Assembly (NCBI RefSeq): GCF_001043115.1
Contig: NZ_LFME01000002.1
Location: 186,001 to 250,000, forward strand
DNA length: 64,000 nucleotides
Origin: Xanthomonas sp. NCPPB 1128
Lineage (GTDB): Bacteria > Pseudomonadota > Gammaproteobacteria > Xanthomonadales > Xanthomonadaceae
Direction of reading: 5' to 3'
Under the pieces are notes generated by a model that saw only the letters and a list, made by a program, of their open reading frames with translations, was not told the DNA's origin and made no database searches. Within the stretch, counting starts at the first letter, position 1. The number at the start of each line of letters is the position of its first letter. Positions 8,264 through 17,910 of this stretch are shown here, piece by piece. Position numbers and translations under genes: made by a program.

Positions 8264-8763
8264 GGGAAGATCTCCATCAACGGCGCCTCGTAGCGCGTCT
8301 TGATCTGCCGGATCACGGTCTCGGCATCGTCCAGGTGCAGCACGTGCACCAGCAGGTACTTGCGGTCGTCCGACAGCGCCGCCGACACCGTGCCCGGGGT
8401 CAGGGTGATCATGCTGGTCAGCGCGGCGATGCCGTGGATGTTGGCGATGTCCAGCGGCACCCAGATGAAGCCGGGGTGGATGCGTTTCTCCGGGCCTAGC
8501 ACCTGCAGCGCCACCACCACGTTGGAGCGCACGATGTCCCAGGCCGCCACGCACAGCATCTTCGGCACCGAGCGCAGCGAGCCGATGCGCGCGAACTCGC
8601 GATCCAGGCGCGCGGCGAACAGCGGCACCGCCACGCCCAGCACCGCGCCCAGCAGCAACTGGCCGAGACTGAAGCTGTCGCTCATCAGCAGCCAGAACGC
8701 GGTGACGGTGATGCTCAGCGGCCAGGACGGGAACAGGCGGCGCGACCAGGGACGGGCGGACAT
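8260..8763 (-). CDS. phaE: Mrp-type antiporter subunit E
   Basis: A 167-residue MnhE/PhaE homologue with N-terminal helices, a conserved amphipathic middle, and the family motif MITLTPGTVSAAL followed by LLVHVLHLDD, a cytoplasmic domain. The length is normal. The start is one base past the end of subunit D and the stop overlaps subunit F, which shows tight translational coupling through the operon. Confidence 0.92.
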   Translation of the reverse strand: MSARPWSRRLFPSWPLSITVTAFWLLMSDSFSLGQLLLGAVLGVAVPLFAARLDREFARIGSLRSVPKMLCVAAWDIVRSNVVVALQVLGPEKRIHPGFIWVPLDIANIHGIAALTSMITLTPGTVSAALSDDRKYLLVHVLHLDDAETVIRQIKTRYEAPLMEIFP

Positions 8764-8764
8764 G

Positions 8765-10327
8765 TCAGGGCTCCCGCAGGATCGGCGCGGTGCCGCGCAG
8801 CTGGGTGGTGTAGTCGGCTGGGCGCAGCAGTTGCGCGGCGGCGGCCTCGCTGTAATGCAGCAGCGGCCCGGCGGCCACGGTCATCGCCACGCCGTAGCCG
8901 AGCAGCAGCACGGTGGCGACGGTTTCCAGCGGCCGTGCCGGCGCCTTGCGCGGTGCCGGGCGCGGCAGCTCCACGGTGCCATCCTCGGCGGTGTCCTGGT
9001 CGCCGGGCACGCGCCAGAACAGGCGCACGCCGCCGCGGGTCAAGCCCATGATCACCATCAGGCTGCTGAGCAGCACTGCGGCCCACACCGGCCCGGTCAG
9101 CCCGCCCGGCGTCGCGCTGAGGATCGCCACCTTGGCCAGGAAGCCGGACAGCGGCGGCAGCCCGGCCACCGAGATCGCCGCGATCAGGAACAGCACACCG
9201 GGCACGGTCTTGCCCGGCAGCGGCGCGATGATCTCCTTGCGATCGCTGGCGCCGCCGCGGCGACGCCGGATCAGGTCGGCGATCATGAACAGTGCCGCGG
9301 CCACGAAGCTGCTGTGCGCCAGGTAGTACAGGCCGGCACCGAGCGTGCCCGGCGCATCCAGGGCGAAGGCCACGAACAGCGTCGCCGCCGAGACGATCAC
9401 CAGATAGCCGATCAGCACCCGCAGGCGCACCGCCGCCAGCACTCCCAGCGCGGCCAGCAGCAGCGTCGCCAGGCCCAGCCACAGCAGCCAGTCGCGGCCA
9501 TAGCCGTCCAGCGCCTGTGCCTGGCTGCCGAGGACCAGCGTGCTCACCCGCAGCACCGCGTACAGCCCGACCTTGGTCATGATCACGAACAGCGCCGCCA
9601 CCGCCGCCGGCGCGCGCGCATAGGTCTCCGGCAGCCACAGGTACAGCGGCAGCAGCGCGGCCTTGGCGCAGAACACCAGCAGCAACAGGCCGAACGCGGC
9701 CTTGATCAGCGCCACGTTCTGCGGCGGCGCCTGCGCCACGCGCTGCGACAGCTCGGCCATGTTCAGCGAGCCGAGCAGCGCGTAGAGCAGGCCCAGCGCG
9801 ATCAGGAACACCGTGGAGGAGGTGACGTTGAACACCACGTAGTGGAAACCCACGCGCAGGCGCAGGCCGCGCCCGCCGCTGAGCAGCAGGCCGTAGGAGG
9901 CGATCAGCATCACCTCGAAGAACACGAACAGGTTGAACACGTCGCCGGTCAGGAACGCGCCGTTGAGGCCGACCAGCTGGAACTGGAACAGCGCATGGAA
10001 ATGCGGCGCGCGCCGGTCCCAGCCGGCGCAGGCGTGCAGCAGGCAGGCGCCGGCGAGCAGGGTGGTGGTGGCCAGCATCCACGCCGACAGGCGGTCGGCC
10101 ATCAGCACGATGCCCAGCCGCGAGGGCCAGTCGCCGAGCAGGTAGGCGTGGACCTGGCCATCGCTCACCTGCACGCACAGCGCCAGTACCGTCGCCGCCA
10201 GCGCCGTCATCGCGGTCCACGCCACCGCGCGACGCACCTTGCGGCCATAGCGGCGGTGCTCCACGAACAGCGACAGCGCCGCGCCGAGCAACGGGATCAG
10301 GATCGGCAGGATCAGCAGATGGGTCAC
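8765..10327 (-). CDS. phaD: Mrp-type antiporter subunit D (NuoN/NuoM-like)
   Basis: A 520-residue polytopic subunit homologous to complex I proton channels NuoM/NuoN. The conserved Glu in FVFFEVMLIASY and the Lys in FCAKAALLPLYLWLPETYA are present, the residues used for proton movement in this family. The start is GTG, overlapping the subunit C stop as GTGA. A hydrophilic stretch near 425-455 (DQDTAEDGTVELPRPAPR) interrupts the last helices. It works with subunit A to exchange cations for protons across the inner membrane. Confidence 0.93.
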   Translation of the reverse strand: MTHLLILPILIPLLGAALSLFVEHRRYGRKVRRAVAWTAMTALAATVLALCVQVSDGQVHAYLLGDWPSRLGIVLMADRLSAWMLATTTLLAGACLLHACAGWDRRAPHFHALFQFQLVGLNGAFLTGDVFNLFVFFEVMLIASYGLLLSGGRGLRLRVGFHYVVFNVTSSTVFLIALGLLYALLGSLNMAELSQRVAQAPPQNVALIKAAFGLLLLVFCAKAALLPLYLWLPETYARAPAAVAALFVIMTKVGLYAVLRVSTLVLGSQAQALDGYGRDWLLWLGLATLLLAALGVLAAVRLRVLIGYLVIVSAATLFVAFALDAPGTLGAGLYYLAHSSFVAAALFMIADLIRRRRGGASDRKEIIAPLPGKTVPGVLFLIAAISVAGLPPLSGFLAKVAILSATPGGLTGPVWAAVLLSSLMVIMGLTRGGVRLFWRVPGDQDTAEDGTVELPRPAPRKAPARPLETVATVLLLGYGVAMTVAAGPLLHYSEAAAAQLLRPADYTTQLRGTAPILREP

Positions 10328-10689
10328 GGCGCCTCGCCTTCGCCGTCGCCCGGGTCAGGGCGCGCATCGACGTGGTCGCTGTGGTTGTCGCCGCGGCTGC
10401 GCATCGCCAGCACGATGCTCACCGCGGTCATCGCAAAGGCGATCACGATCGCGGTCAGCACCAGCGCCTGCGGCAGCGGATCGGCGTGCTCGGCCAGGGT
10501 CGGAGCGATGCCGTCGCGCAGCACCGGCGCCTTGCCCTGCACCAGCCGGCCGCCGGCGAAGATCAGCAGGTTGGTGGCGTAGGACAGCACGGTCATCCCC
10601 AGGATCACGTCGAAGCTGCGCGCGCGCAACAGCAGGTACACGCCCACCGCGGTCAGCACGCCGATCGCGCTCGCCAGTGCCAGTTCCAT
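10324..10689 (-). CDS. phaC: Mrp-type antiporter subunit C (NuoK-like)
   Basis: A 121-residue three-helix protein homologous to complex I subunit NuoK. The conserved segments SFDVILGMTVLSYATNLLI and LPQALVLTAIVIAFA are present. The acidic tail (about 100-121) is cytoplasmic. The ATG shares one base with the stop of the fused AB gene (TGATG, 10687-10691), and its stop overlaps subunit D. Confidence 0.92.
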   Translation of the reverse strand: MELALASAIGVLTAVGVYLLLRARSFDVILGMTVLSYATNLLIFAGGRLVQGKAPVLRDGIAPTLAEHADPLPQALVLTAIVIAFAMTAVSIVLAMRSRGDNHSDHVDARPDPGDGEGEAP

Positions 10690-13520
10690 CAGTGCATCTC
10701 CCCGGTGATGGGCGAACGCCGCGCCGGGTCGATCTGCCCGCGCTGCGAATCGCGGGTGCGCGAAGGCTTGATCGTGCCCATCATCGACAAGGTCAGCATG
10801 GTGCCGCCGAACACCACCAGGTACACGCCGGTATCGAAGACCAGCGCGCTGGCCAGCGGTACGGTGCCGATCAGTGGCAACTGCAGATCCAGATGACCGC
10901 TGGTCAGGAACGGCACCCCGAACAGCATCGAGCCCATGCCGCCGACCGTGGCCAGCAGCAGGCCCAGGCCGATGCAGCGGATGTAGTCGAAGCCGAAGCG
11001 CGACTCCACCGAGGCCGCGCCCTGGATCACGTACTGCATCAGCAGCGGCACCGCCAGCACCAGCCCGGCGATGAAGCCGCCGCCGGGCGCGTTGTGGCCG
11101 CGCAGGAACAGGAAGATCGACACGGTCAGGGTCAGCGGGAACATCAGCTGCGCCAGGTCCGCCGGCACCGGCAGCTTGATCGGCGGCCCGGGCATCACCT
11201 TTTCCGGCGCCATCCGCGCGCGCCGCAGCAGCGCGTGCACCACCAGCGCGGCGATGCCGAACACGGTGATCTCGCCGAAGGTATCGAAGCCGCGGAAGTC
11301 CACCAGGATCACGTTGACCACGTTGCGGCCATAGGCTTCCGGCAGCGCGCGCTGTAGCAGCTCGCCGGCCATGGTCGTCGCCGGCCGGGTCATCACCGAA
11401 TACGCCAGCAGCGCCATGCTGCCGCCGGCGACGATCGCCAGGGCGGCATCGCGCCAGCGTCGCCAGCGTCGCGGTTCCGGCGGCGAGGCCTTGGGCAGGT
11501 AGTTCATGCCCAGCAGCATCAGCACCAGGGTCACCATCTCCACCAGCAACTGGGTCAGGGCCAGGTCCGGTGCCGACAGGAACACGAACACCAGGCTCAC
11601 GCCCAGCCCGCTGCCGCCGAGCACCAGCACCGCCAACAGGCGTTGGTGGTACAGGAACAGCGTGGACAGCGCGCAACTGACGATCAGCAGCCACAGGCCC
11701 CAGCCCAGCAGCGGCATGCCCTGCGGCGCCGGCCACTGCTGCCACAGCGGCGGCGCGTGCAGCAGCGGCGCGGCCACCACCACCACCGCGGCCAGCACCA
11801 ACCAGCGCAGGCTGCGCTGCAGGCGGCCGTTGGCGAGCACGCGGGTGAAGCGCGCGGCCACGCCGAACAGGGTCTGCACATGCCAGTGGAACACGCGCTT
11901 GCCCAGTGACCGGCGCACCTCGGTGTACAGCGCGGTCAGCCGGCGCAGGCCGAAATACAGCGCCACGCCGCCGACCACGCCGGCGATGCTCATCGCCAGC
12001 GGCGCGTTCCAGCCATGCCACACCGCCAGGCTGTAGTCGGGCAGGGCGTCGCCGAGGATCGCGCCGGCGGCGGCGCGCAACACCGGCGCCACGGTCAGCG
12101 CCGGCACGATGCCGACCGCCACGCACACCAGCACCAGGATCTCCACCGGGATCTTCATCCAGCGCGGCGGCTCGTGCGGCATCGTCTGCAGATCGCGCGG
12201 GCCCTTGCCGAAGAACGTTTCATAGACGAAGCGCAGGCTGTAGGCCACGCCGAATACGCCGGCCAGCAGCGCCGAGGTCGCGGTGAACAGGCGCATCGCC
12301 GCCGGGCCGTCGGCGCCCAGCGCCTCGGCGAAGAACATCTCCTTGGACAGGAAGCCGTTGAGCAGGGGGATGCCGGCCATCGACAGCGAGGCGGTGATCG
12401 CCAGCGCGCTGGTCACCGGCATCCAGCGGCGCAGGTTGCCGAGCCGGCGCATGTCGCGGGTGTGGGTCTCGTGGTCGATGATGCCGGCGGCCATGAACAG
12501 CGAGGCCTTGAACACCGCGTGGTTGAGGATGTGGAACACGCCGGCCACCACCGCCATCGGCGTGGACAGCCCGAACAGCATGGTGATCAGGCCCAGGTGC
12601 GAGATCGTCGAGTACGCCAGCAGGCCCTTGAGGTCGTGCTGGAAGATGGCGAACCAGGCACCGGTGAGCAGGGTGACCGCACCGATGCCGCTGACCGTGT
12701 AGAAGAACAGGTCGCTGCCGGCCAGCGCCGGATGCAGCCGCGCCAGCAGGAACACGCCGGCCTTCACCATCGTCGCCGAGTGCAGGTAGGCCGACACCGG
12801 GGTGGGCGCGGCCATCGCGTGCGGCAGCCAGAAATGGAACGGGAACTGCGCGCTCTTGGTGAAGATGCCGAGCAGGATCAACCCCAGCGCCCACGGATAC
12901 AGTGCGCTGGCGCGGATCACGTCGCCAGCGGCGAGCACCGCGTCGAGCTGGTAGCTGCCGACGATGCGCCCCAGCAGCAGCACGCCGCCGAGCAGCGCCA
13001 GGCCGCCGCCGCCGGTGATCACCAAGGCCATGCGCGCGCCGTCGCGCGCGTCCTGGCGATGCGACCAGAAGCCGATCAGCAGGAACGAACTGATGCTGGT
13101 CAGTTCCCAGAACACCATCAGCAGCAACAGGTTGCCGGCGATCACCATGCCCAGCATCGCGCCCATGAACAGCAGCAGATAGGCGTAGAAGCGCGCCGCG
13201 TTCTCGCGTGCGCTCAGGTAGTAGTGCGCGTACATCACCACCAGCGCGCCGATCGCCAGCACCAGGCCGGCGAACATCCAGGCCAGCCCGTCCAGGCGCA
13301 GCGAGAACTGCAGGCCGATCTGCGGCAGCCAGGCGTGGTCGGCGCGGACGATGCCGCCTTCCAGCACCGTCGGTGTCAGTGCGCCCAGTATTGCCAAGCC
13401 CGCCAATGGCGCCAGCGCAGCGGCCCAGGCCAGGGTGGCGCGCGAGCGGTGGCGCAGGGCAACCACGGCCGCCGCCATCAGAAACGGCAAGGCCAGCAGG
13501 ATGTCGAGGGCGGGGATCAT
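10689..13520 (-). CDS. phaAB: Mrp-type antiporter fused subunits A and B
   Basis: A 943-residue first gene of the operon. Residues 1 to about 500 are the NuoL-like proton channel, with the conserved Glu in LLMVFWELTSISSF and Lys/His in FTKSAQFPFHFWLPHAM. About 580-790 is the MrpA C-terminal region (DALTQLL-like SAPDLALTQLLVE). Residues about 790-943 match MrpB (FLRGHNAPGGGFIAGL, then FDTGVYLVVFGGTML). Fusion of A and B is normal for Pha-type operons of rhizobia and Xanthomonas. The function is K+ or Na+/H+ exchange for pH and salt tolerance. No clear Shine-Dalgarno precedes the ATG. Confidence 0.94.
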   Translation of the reverse strand: MIPALDILLALPFLMAAAVVALRHRSRATLAWAAALAPLAGLAILGALTPTVLEGGIVRADHAWLPQIGLQFSLRLDGLAWMFAGLVLAIGALVVMYAHYYLSARENAARFYAYLLLFMGAMLGMVIAGNLLLLMVFWELTSISSFLLIGFWSHRQDARDGARMALVITGGGGLALLGGVLLLGRIVGSYQLDAVLAAGDVIRASALYPWALGLILLGIFTKSAQFPFHFWLPHAMAAPTPVSAYLHSATMVKAGVFLLARLHPALAGSDLFFYTVSGIGAVTLLTGAWFAIFQHDLKGLLAYSTISHLGLITMLFGLSTPMAVVAGVFHILNHAVFKASLFMAAGIIDHETHTRDMRRLGNLRRWMPVTSALAITASLSMAGIPLLNGFLSKEMFFAEALGADGPAAMRLFTATSALLAGVFGVAYSLRFVYETFFGKGPRDLQTMPHEPPRWMKIPVEILVLVCVAVGIVPALTVAPVLRAAAGAILGDALPDYSLAVWHGWNAPLAMSIAGVVGGVALYFGLRRLTALYTEVRRSLGKRVFHWHVQTLFGVAARFTRVLANGRLQRSLRWLVLAAVVVVAAPLLHAPPLWQQWPAPQGMPLLGWGLWLLIVSCALSTLFLYHQRLLAVLVLGGSGLGVSLVFVFLSAPDLALTQLLVEMVTLVLMLLGMNYLPKASPPEPRRWRRWRDAALAIVAGGSMALLAYSVMTRPATTMAGELLQRALPEAYGRNVVNVILVDFRGFDTFGEITVFGIAALVVHALLRRARMAPEKVMPGPPIKLPVPADLAQLMFPLTLTVSIFLFLRGHNAPGGGFIAGLVLAVPLLMQYVIQGAASVESRFGFDYIRCIGLGLLLATVGGMGSMLFGVPFLTSGHLDLQLPLIGTVPLASALVFDTGVYLVVFGGTMLTLSMMGTIKPSRTRDSQRGQIDPARRSPITGEMH

Positions 13521-13958
13521 GCAGGGAATACGAGATTCGCGAGCAGGAGCCCGAGTGTAACAGGCGCGTCACGGCGGTGGCCGGCGCGGGAACGAGAAGC
13601 GTGCACGGTCATGGCGACAGCGTAGCTGCTGGCAGGTGATGTGCTTGCGAGCGCGCGTGGGATGGGGACGCTGGCGATGCGCTATACGCCATGCGTGCTG
13701 CGCGGCGCGCGCCTGGCGTGTGGCCCAGGCATCGCCGTGGGTGAGCGCGTTCTGCAGTGCGTCGCGCGTCGCGCTCCATCCGGACGTTGGTGCGTGCGGC
13801 TCGGGTCGGGTCACCGGTGAGAGGGGACGATCGCTCGCGGCTGCGCATGCCTGCGCAACGCATCGCTTGTCAGGCTCACCGTCCGTGGTTTGACGTGCTG
13901 CAGGCCGATCCAGCGTGGTTCCAGCCGCAAACGGCGGCGCACCCACTATGCTGTGCAG
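13521..13958. other. Gene-free interval between antiporter operon and epimerase gene
   Basis: These 438 bases lie between two divergently transcribed genes and should hold both promoters. No supported gene, RNA or strong palindrome was seen. The open frames across it are extensions or shadows in GC-rich DNA. Confidence 0.4.
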
Positions 13959-14894
13959 ATGACCGATTCGCTTGCTGCTGCATCCGCTTCCCCGATTTCC
14001 GTCGCCTCGCCGCGCATCGCGCTGGTGTTCGGCGGCAGCGGCCAGATCGGCGAGCGCCTGCTGCAGCGCCTGTTGGCCGACGGATGGCAGGTGCATGCCT
14101 ACTCGCGTCAGGCGCGTGCGCCGCAACCCGGCCTGCACTGGCATGCCGGCGAACTCAGTGCGCTGCAGGCGCCGCCGGTGGCGGCCGACGCGGTGTTCAG
14201 TTGCGGGCCGCTGGACGCCTTCGCCGACTGGTACCGACGCGCGCCGGTCGTCGCGGCGCGCGTGGTCGCCTTCGGCTCCACCAGTCTGGAGGTCAAGCGC
14301 GATTCGCTGGATGCCGCCGAACGCGACGTCGCCCGGCGCCTGCGCGAGGCCGAAGCGATCGTGTTCGCGGTCGCCGCCGAGCGCGGCGCGGCGGCGACGG
14401 TGTTGCGGCCGACCCTGGTCTACGGCGCCGGCCGCGACCGCACCCTCAGCGCGATCGCGGCGCTGGCGCGGCGCACCGGCTGGTTCGTGCTGCCGCGCAG
14501 CGCCCGCGGCCTGCGCCAGCCGGTGCACGTGCAGGACCTGGCCGACGCGGCGCTGGCGGTGCTGGCGCATCCGGCCACGCACGGGCGCAGCTACGCCCTC
14601 GGTGGCGGCGAGACGCTCAGCTACCGCGAGATGGTGCGGCGGGTGCTGGCCGCACTGCGGCCGCCGGCGCGGCTGCTGACGCTGCCGCATGCGCTGTTCG
14701 CGTCGGCGCTGGCGCTGGCCCACGCCTGCGGTCGCCTGCAGGGCATGAACCGCGCCGCACTGCAGCGCATGCGCGAAGACCTGGCGTTCGATCTGCACCC
14801 GGCGCGGCAGGATTTCGGCTACGCGCCGCGCGCCTTCGCGCCGGATGCGGCGATGCTGGGCCTGGAATCAGGGGACACGGCGCAGCAGGGGTGA
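13959..14894 (+). CDS. NAD(P)-binding extended-SDR/epimerase-like protein
   Basis: A 311-residue Rossmann protein. The dinucleotide motif is GGSGQIG (25-31, GxxGxxG). Later family landmarks are TVLRPTLVYGAGRD and QPVHVQDLADAALAVL, as in NmrA/NAD-dependent epimerase-like proteins. A canonical catalytic YxxxK was not found at the expected place after FGSTSLEV, so it may bind NAD(P)H without classic SDR catalysis. The ATG at 13959 is chosen because the Rossmann fold begins shortly after; the frame extends to 13890. It seems to stand alone. The substrate is unknown. Confidence 0.8.
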   Translation: MTDSLAAASASPISVASPRIALVFGGSGQIGERLLQRLLADGWQVHAYSRQARAPQPGLHWHAGELSALQAPPVAADAVFSCGPLDAFADWYRRAPVVAARVVAFGSTSLEVKRDSLDAAERDVARRLREAEAIVFAVAAERGAAATVLRPTLVYGAGRDRTLSAIAALARRTGWFVLPRSARGLRQPVHVQDLADAALAVLAHPATHGRSYALGGGETLSYREMVRRVLAALRPPARLLTLPHALFASALALAHACGRLQGMNRAALQRMREDLAFDLHPARQDFGYAPRAFAPDAAMLGLESGDTAQQG

Positions 14895-15028
14895 GGCAAC
14901 AACGTCGCGCGCACGCGCCAGCCAGGCGCGGATGGCGCGCAGGCACCGCGATGGACCAGGGAAGCGGGGGGATGCCGTAGTGGCCGCGTCCGCCTGGCGG
15001 CGATGCGCGGCAGCGTTCTCGACCGCGC

Positions 15029-15511
15029 TCAGTAGCGCCAGTGCATGCGCCGGTACAGCTTGGCCAGCACCCAGGCCGGGCCGATCAGCAGATAGGTCAG
15101 GTCGGTGAGGAAGCTGGGCCGGTGGCCTTCCAGTGCGTGCCCGATGAACTGGGCGATCCAGGCCACCACGAACACGCCGACCGCCAGCCACAGCAGCCCC
15201 TGCAGGCCCAGGTGCGCCTCCAGCAGCCGGCACAGGCAGCCGCAGAAGAAGAACGCCGCCAGCATGCCGTAGCCCAGCGTGCGCGACAGGCGGTTGTAGT
15301 ACATCCACGCCGCGAACATGCCCAGCGCCGCCCACAGCCCGCTCTGGAACCAGGTGCCGCCGACCGGGATGCACCACAGCAGGGCCACCACCGACCACAG
15401 GATCGCCGGCACCGCGACCACGTGGATGCGCTGGTTGGCGGCATTGCGGTGATCGTCGGAATAGCTGGCGAAATAGCGGTCGATCGGGCGCGCGTAGGCG
15501 GTGGTATCCAT
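15029..15511 (-). CDS. Mpo1-like (DUF962/YGL010w) membrane protein
   Basis: A 160-residue protein with about four helices. The N-terminal family signature is visible: Tyr13, His21 (DDHRNAANQRIHVVAVP), Asn26 and His30. A second His lies in IAQFIGHALEG. Yeast Mpo1 is an Fe(II)-dependent dioxygenase acting on 2-hydroxy fatty acids, and the His pattern is compatible, but the substrate here is inference. The ATG at 15511 is supported by GGGAGGGAAG directly upstream; the longer frame to 15649 adds an unlikely basic leader. Confidence 0.82.
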   Translation of the reverse strand: MDTTAYARPIDRYFASYSDDHRNAANQRIHVVAVPAILWSVVALLWCIPVGGTWFQSGLWAALGMFAAWMYYNRLSRTLGYGMLAAFFFCGCLCRLLEAHLGLQGLLWLAVGVFVVAWIAQFIGHALEGHRPSFLTDLTYLLIGPAWVLAKLYRRMHWRY

Positions 15512-15968
15512 CTTCCCTCCCAGGAACCGGCCCAGCATAGCGCCATCGCCGGAGTGATGCGGAGACACTGACCCGGCGGAGGGCGGCGATCGCGGTGACG
15601 GGATCGTCTGAGGCGATCTGGCGAAGCGACAAGCCGTTGTCTCCAGCACGGACGCCTTTCCCGTTCGCAGGTCGCGCCGACACCGCGCAGTCGCTCATCA
15701 CCGCAGCGGGCATCGAGGCCGTCCCGCCAACGGAGCGAGCGTTGGCGCACCACTGCACTTTCGTGAAGTGCGGCCTCAGCCGCAACGGGGGTTGCCGGGG
15801 GACGCACCGGTCAGGGTTGGAGTCGCCATCACAAGACAACGGGCATCTGGTTCGATCGTGCCGGATGCAGGGGATGAGAGGTGCCTTTTCGTTTCGACGA
15901 ACGGCGTCCGAACGATGTCGGACACCGCCTGATCGATCACCGTAGGCGAGCGGTGGCGTCGCCGATCA
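15512..15968. other. Gene-free interval with repeat-like sequence
   Basis: About 450 bases without a supported gene. Short hairpins occur, including GCCAACG...GCGTTGGC near 15727-15747 and GCACTT...AAGTGC near 15754-15770. A GCCTCAGCCGC stretch resembles one arm of the REP-like palindrome. The segment has open frames in several directions but none with a ribosome site or recognisable domain. It probably holds the promoter for the Mpo1-like gene and repeat remnants. Confidence 0.35.
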
Positions 15969-15999
15969 GGGGCGATCGCGCTGTCGGCGCGATCGCCCC
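15969..15999 (-). terminator. Strong hairpin after the effector gene
   Basis: A perfect 13-bp stem (15969-15981 with 15987-15999) with loop TGTCG lies 17 bases downstream of the effector stop codon. No T-run follows on the minus strand, so intrinsic termination is not certain; mRNA 3'-end protection is an alternative. Confidence 0.55.
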
Positions 16000-16015
16000 G
16001 CCACGGTTCGGCCGC

Positions 16016-17803
16016 TCAGGCGCGCGCCATGGCCTTGTTCGCCTCTTGCTGCTGCTCGCGCTGCACCGACTCCTGCTGCTGCGCGGACTGGCTGGCCAAC
16101 TGCGCGCTGGTCTGCTCCAGCGGCGGTGCGGGCTGCTGCAGGTCCACCACCGCACGGAAGCCCGGCGTGGTCCCGGCGACGAAGGCCTTGTCGTTCGCCA
16201 CGTTGACCTCCTTCAGCTTGTCGGGACTGTCGATCCCGGCCTGCTTGGCCTGCAGGGTGAGATTGGCCACCGCCTCGTTCGACAGCTTGGCGTGCGGCGG
16301 ATTGGCCTTCTCGGCACCGCGATCGGCCTCGGCACGCATCTTGTCGTACAGCGGCGTATCCGGATGCCCCGGCTCACCCAGCTGCGGACCCTTCGCCGGC
16401 TTGGCCTGCGCCTGCTCGGCGGCCGCCAGCCCGGCACGCGTGTCGCGGCCGACGATACCGTCCTGGGTGAGCCCGCGCTGTTTCTGCAGCGCCGTGACCG
16501 CTTCGTGGGTGTTGTCGCCGAAGCGGCCGTCTTCCTCCAGCGGACGGCCTTGCGCATCGCGGATGCCGAGGCGGTTGAGGTGCTGCTGCAACTCGCGCAC
16601 TTCCGGACCCTGATCGCCCTGGCGCAGCGTGCCGTTGCCGTGCTGTGCGTGATCGCGGCCATGCGCGTCGACCTGCTGGCCGCGGTTCCACCAGGTTTCC
16701 GGGCTGACGGCCTTCCCGTTCGCATCGTGCATCTGGTAATGCACGTGCTGCGCATACTGGTTCGCCCCGTTCGGACCGCGTCCGCCCATGGTGCCGATCG
16801 CATCGCCGGCGCGCACGGTATCGCCCTCTTTCACCGAGCGCGAATCCAGGTGCAGGATTTCGTGCGAGTTGCCCTGCGCATCGCGAATCTTCACCGTGCC
16901 GTACTGGCCGCCGGAGAAAGTCACCGTGCCGGAGATCGGCGCGTGCACCGTCGGGTGCTGCCGGTTGATTCCCGTCTGGCCGCCTTCGTAGTTGAAGTCG
17001 GTGCCGCCGTGCGGGCCGCGGGCGCGGTGTTCGCCATAGTGCCCGGTGATATGCGGGTCGACCTTGCCCTGGCTTGGCAGCATGCGTTCCATGGTCTGCT
17101 GGAAGTTGCTGTGGCTGGCGCCGTGCGATTGCGGCGTCGGCGTGGCCGTGTGCTGCTGGCCGCGCCCCTGCTCGTGTGCCTGCCCTTGCCCTTGCCCTTG
17201 CCCTTGTCCCTGTCCCTGTCCCTGGGTGCGCGACTGGTGCTGCTCGACGAACTGCTGATAGCGATCCAGATAGGGCGTCACCTCGCGCCGCGAAAGGGCC
17301 AGACCACCATAGTCCTTGCTCGGGCCATCGTGGTGGTACTTGTAGATATGGTCTTCGCCCTGGCCACGGCGCTGGGCAAGGTCGCGGTTGTCGATGTAGT
17401 GCTGCACCAGTGCGCGCGACTGGGTTTCCACATCGAACCGGTTGGCATTGTTGACGCCGTAGTGCGCACCGGTGCGGTCGACGAACTGGCCAAGGCCGGA
17501 CGCCGAGGTGGTGCCGGCAGCCGCGTCGGGATTGAAGCCCGATTCGACCCGTGCGATGGCCAGGACGTAGGCGGTTTCCCGCGACGACAGGCCGGCGTTG
17601 CGCGAGGCGCCGATCAGGCTGTCGATCACCCTGGACTGCGTTTCCGGCGAGGCATCGCCCCAGCGCCTCGACTCGCCGTGCAGACGACCATCGTTGGTGT
17701 CGATGGGTTCGCGGTAGTGGCTCCAGGGCTTGATGTTGTCGCTGCGATAGCCGGGCCCTCGCGGCTGCACCATGTCGTTGTAGATCGTGTTGTTGTCGCT
17801 CAT
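16016..17803 (-). CDS. Type IV secretion system antibacterial effector: lysozyme-like/M23/PG-binding with XVIPCD
   Basis: A 595-residue predicted cell-wall hydrolase without a signal peptide. Domains in order: lytic-transglycosylase/lysozyme-like 55-190, with Glu87 in ARVESGFNP and GLGQF at 103-107; a Gly-Gln linker 195-208; M23 endopeptidase about 250-360, with HGGTD (His265, Asp269), His318 and HVH (353-355) giving the zinc and catalytic set; peptidoglycan-binding type 1 about 390-462; and a C-terminal XVIPCD-like region 475-595, starting GHPDTPLYDKMR and ending in a Gln-rich tail. XVIPCD recruits effectors to VirD4 in the Xanthomonas killing system. The ATG at 17803 has AAAGGA upstream. 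Three lipoprotein genes upstream are candidate immunity genes. No VirB/VirD4 genes lie in this window. Confidence 0.9.
   Translation of the reverse strand: MSDNNTIYNDMVQPRGPGYRSDNIKPWSHYREPIDTNDGRLHGESRRWGDASPETQSRVIDSLIGASRNAGLSSRETAYVLAIARVESGFNPDAAAGTTSASGLGQFVDRTGAHYGVNNANRFDVETQSRALVQHYIDNRDLAQRRGQGEDHIYKYHHDGPSKDYGGLALSRREVTPYLDRYQQFVEQHQSRTQGQGQGQGQGQGQGQAHEQGRGQQHTATPTPQSHGASHSNFQQTMERMLPSQGKVDPHITGHYGEHRARGPHGGTDFNYEGGQTGINRQHPTVHAPISGTVTFSGGQYGTVKIRDAQGNSHEILHLDSRSVKEGDTVRAGDAIGTMGGRGPNGANQYAQHVHYQMHDANGKAVSPETWWNRGQQVDAHGRDHAQHGNGTLRQGDQGPEVRELQQHLNRLGIRDAQGRPLEEDGRFGDNTHEAVTALQKQRGLTQDGIVGRDTRAGLAAAEQAQAKPAKGPQLGEPGHPDTPLYDKMRAEADRGAEKANPPHAKLSNEAVANLTLQAKQAGIDSPDKLKEVNVANDKAFVAGTTPGFRAVVDLQQPAPPLEQTSAQLASQSAQQQESVQREQQQEANKAMARA
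17180..17221 (-). repeat. Hexanucleotide tandem repeat encoding (Gly-Gln)7
   Basis: Seven six-base units encode residues 195-208 of the effector, between its lysozyme-like and M23 domains. Because the unit is a multiple of three, slippage would change linker length without frameshift. Units drift from CCTTGC-type to CCCTGT-type along the array. Confidence 0.85.
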
Positions 17804-17910
17804 GTGCGTTCCTTTCTGTGAGACGGATTCTTCCTTGGGATGGGTGTTGCTCCATGTACTGCGTACTGCGGGTGCCATGTGCCGTTCCTCGGCGCACGGT
17901 CATGCTTGGC

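Noticed and set aside
15595-15945. Open frames in the gap before the effector locus
   Set aside because: Low-complexity translations, no ribosome sites and hairpin-rich sequence suggest repeat remnants rather than genes.
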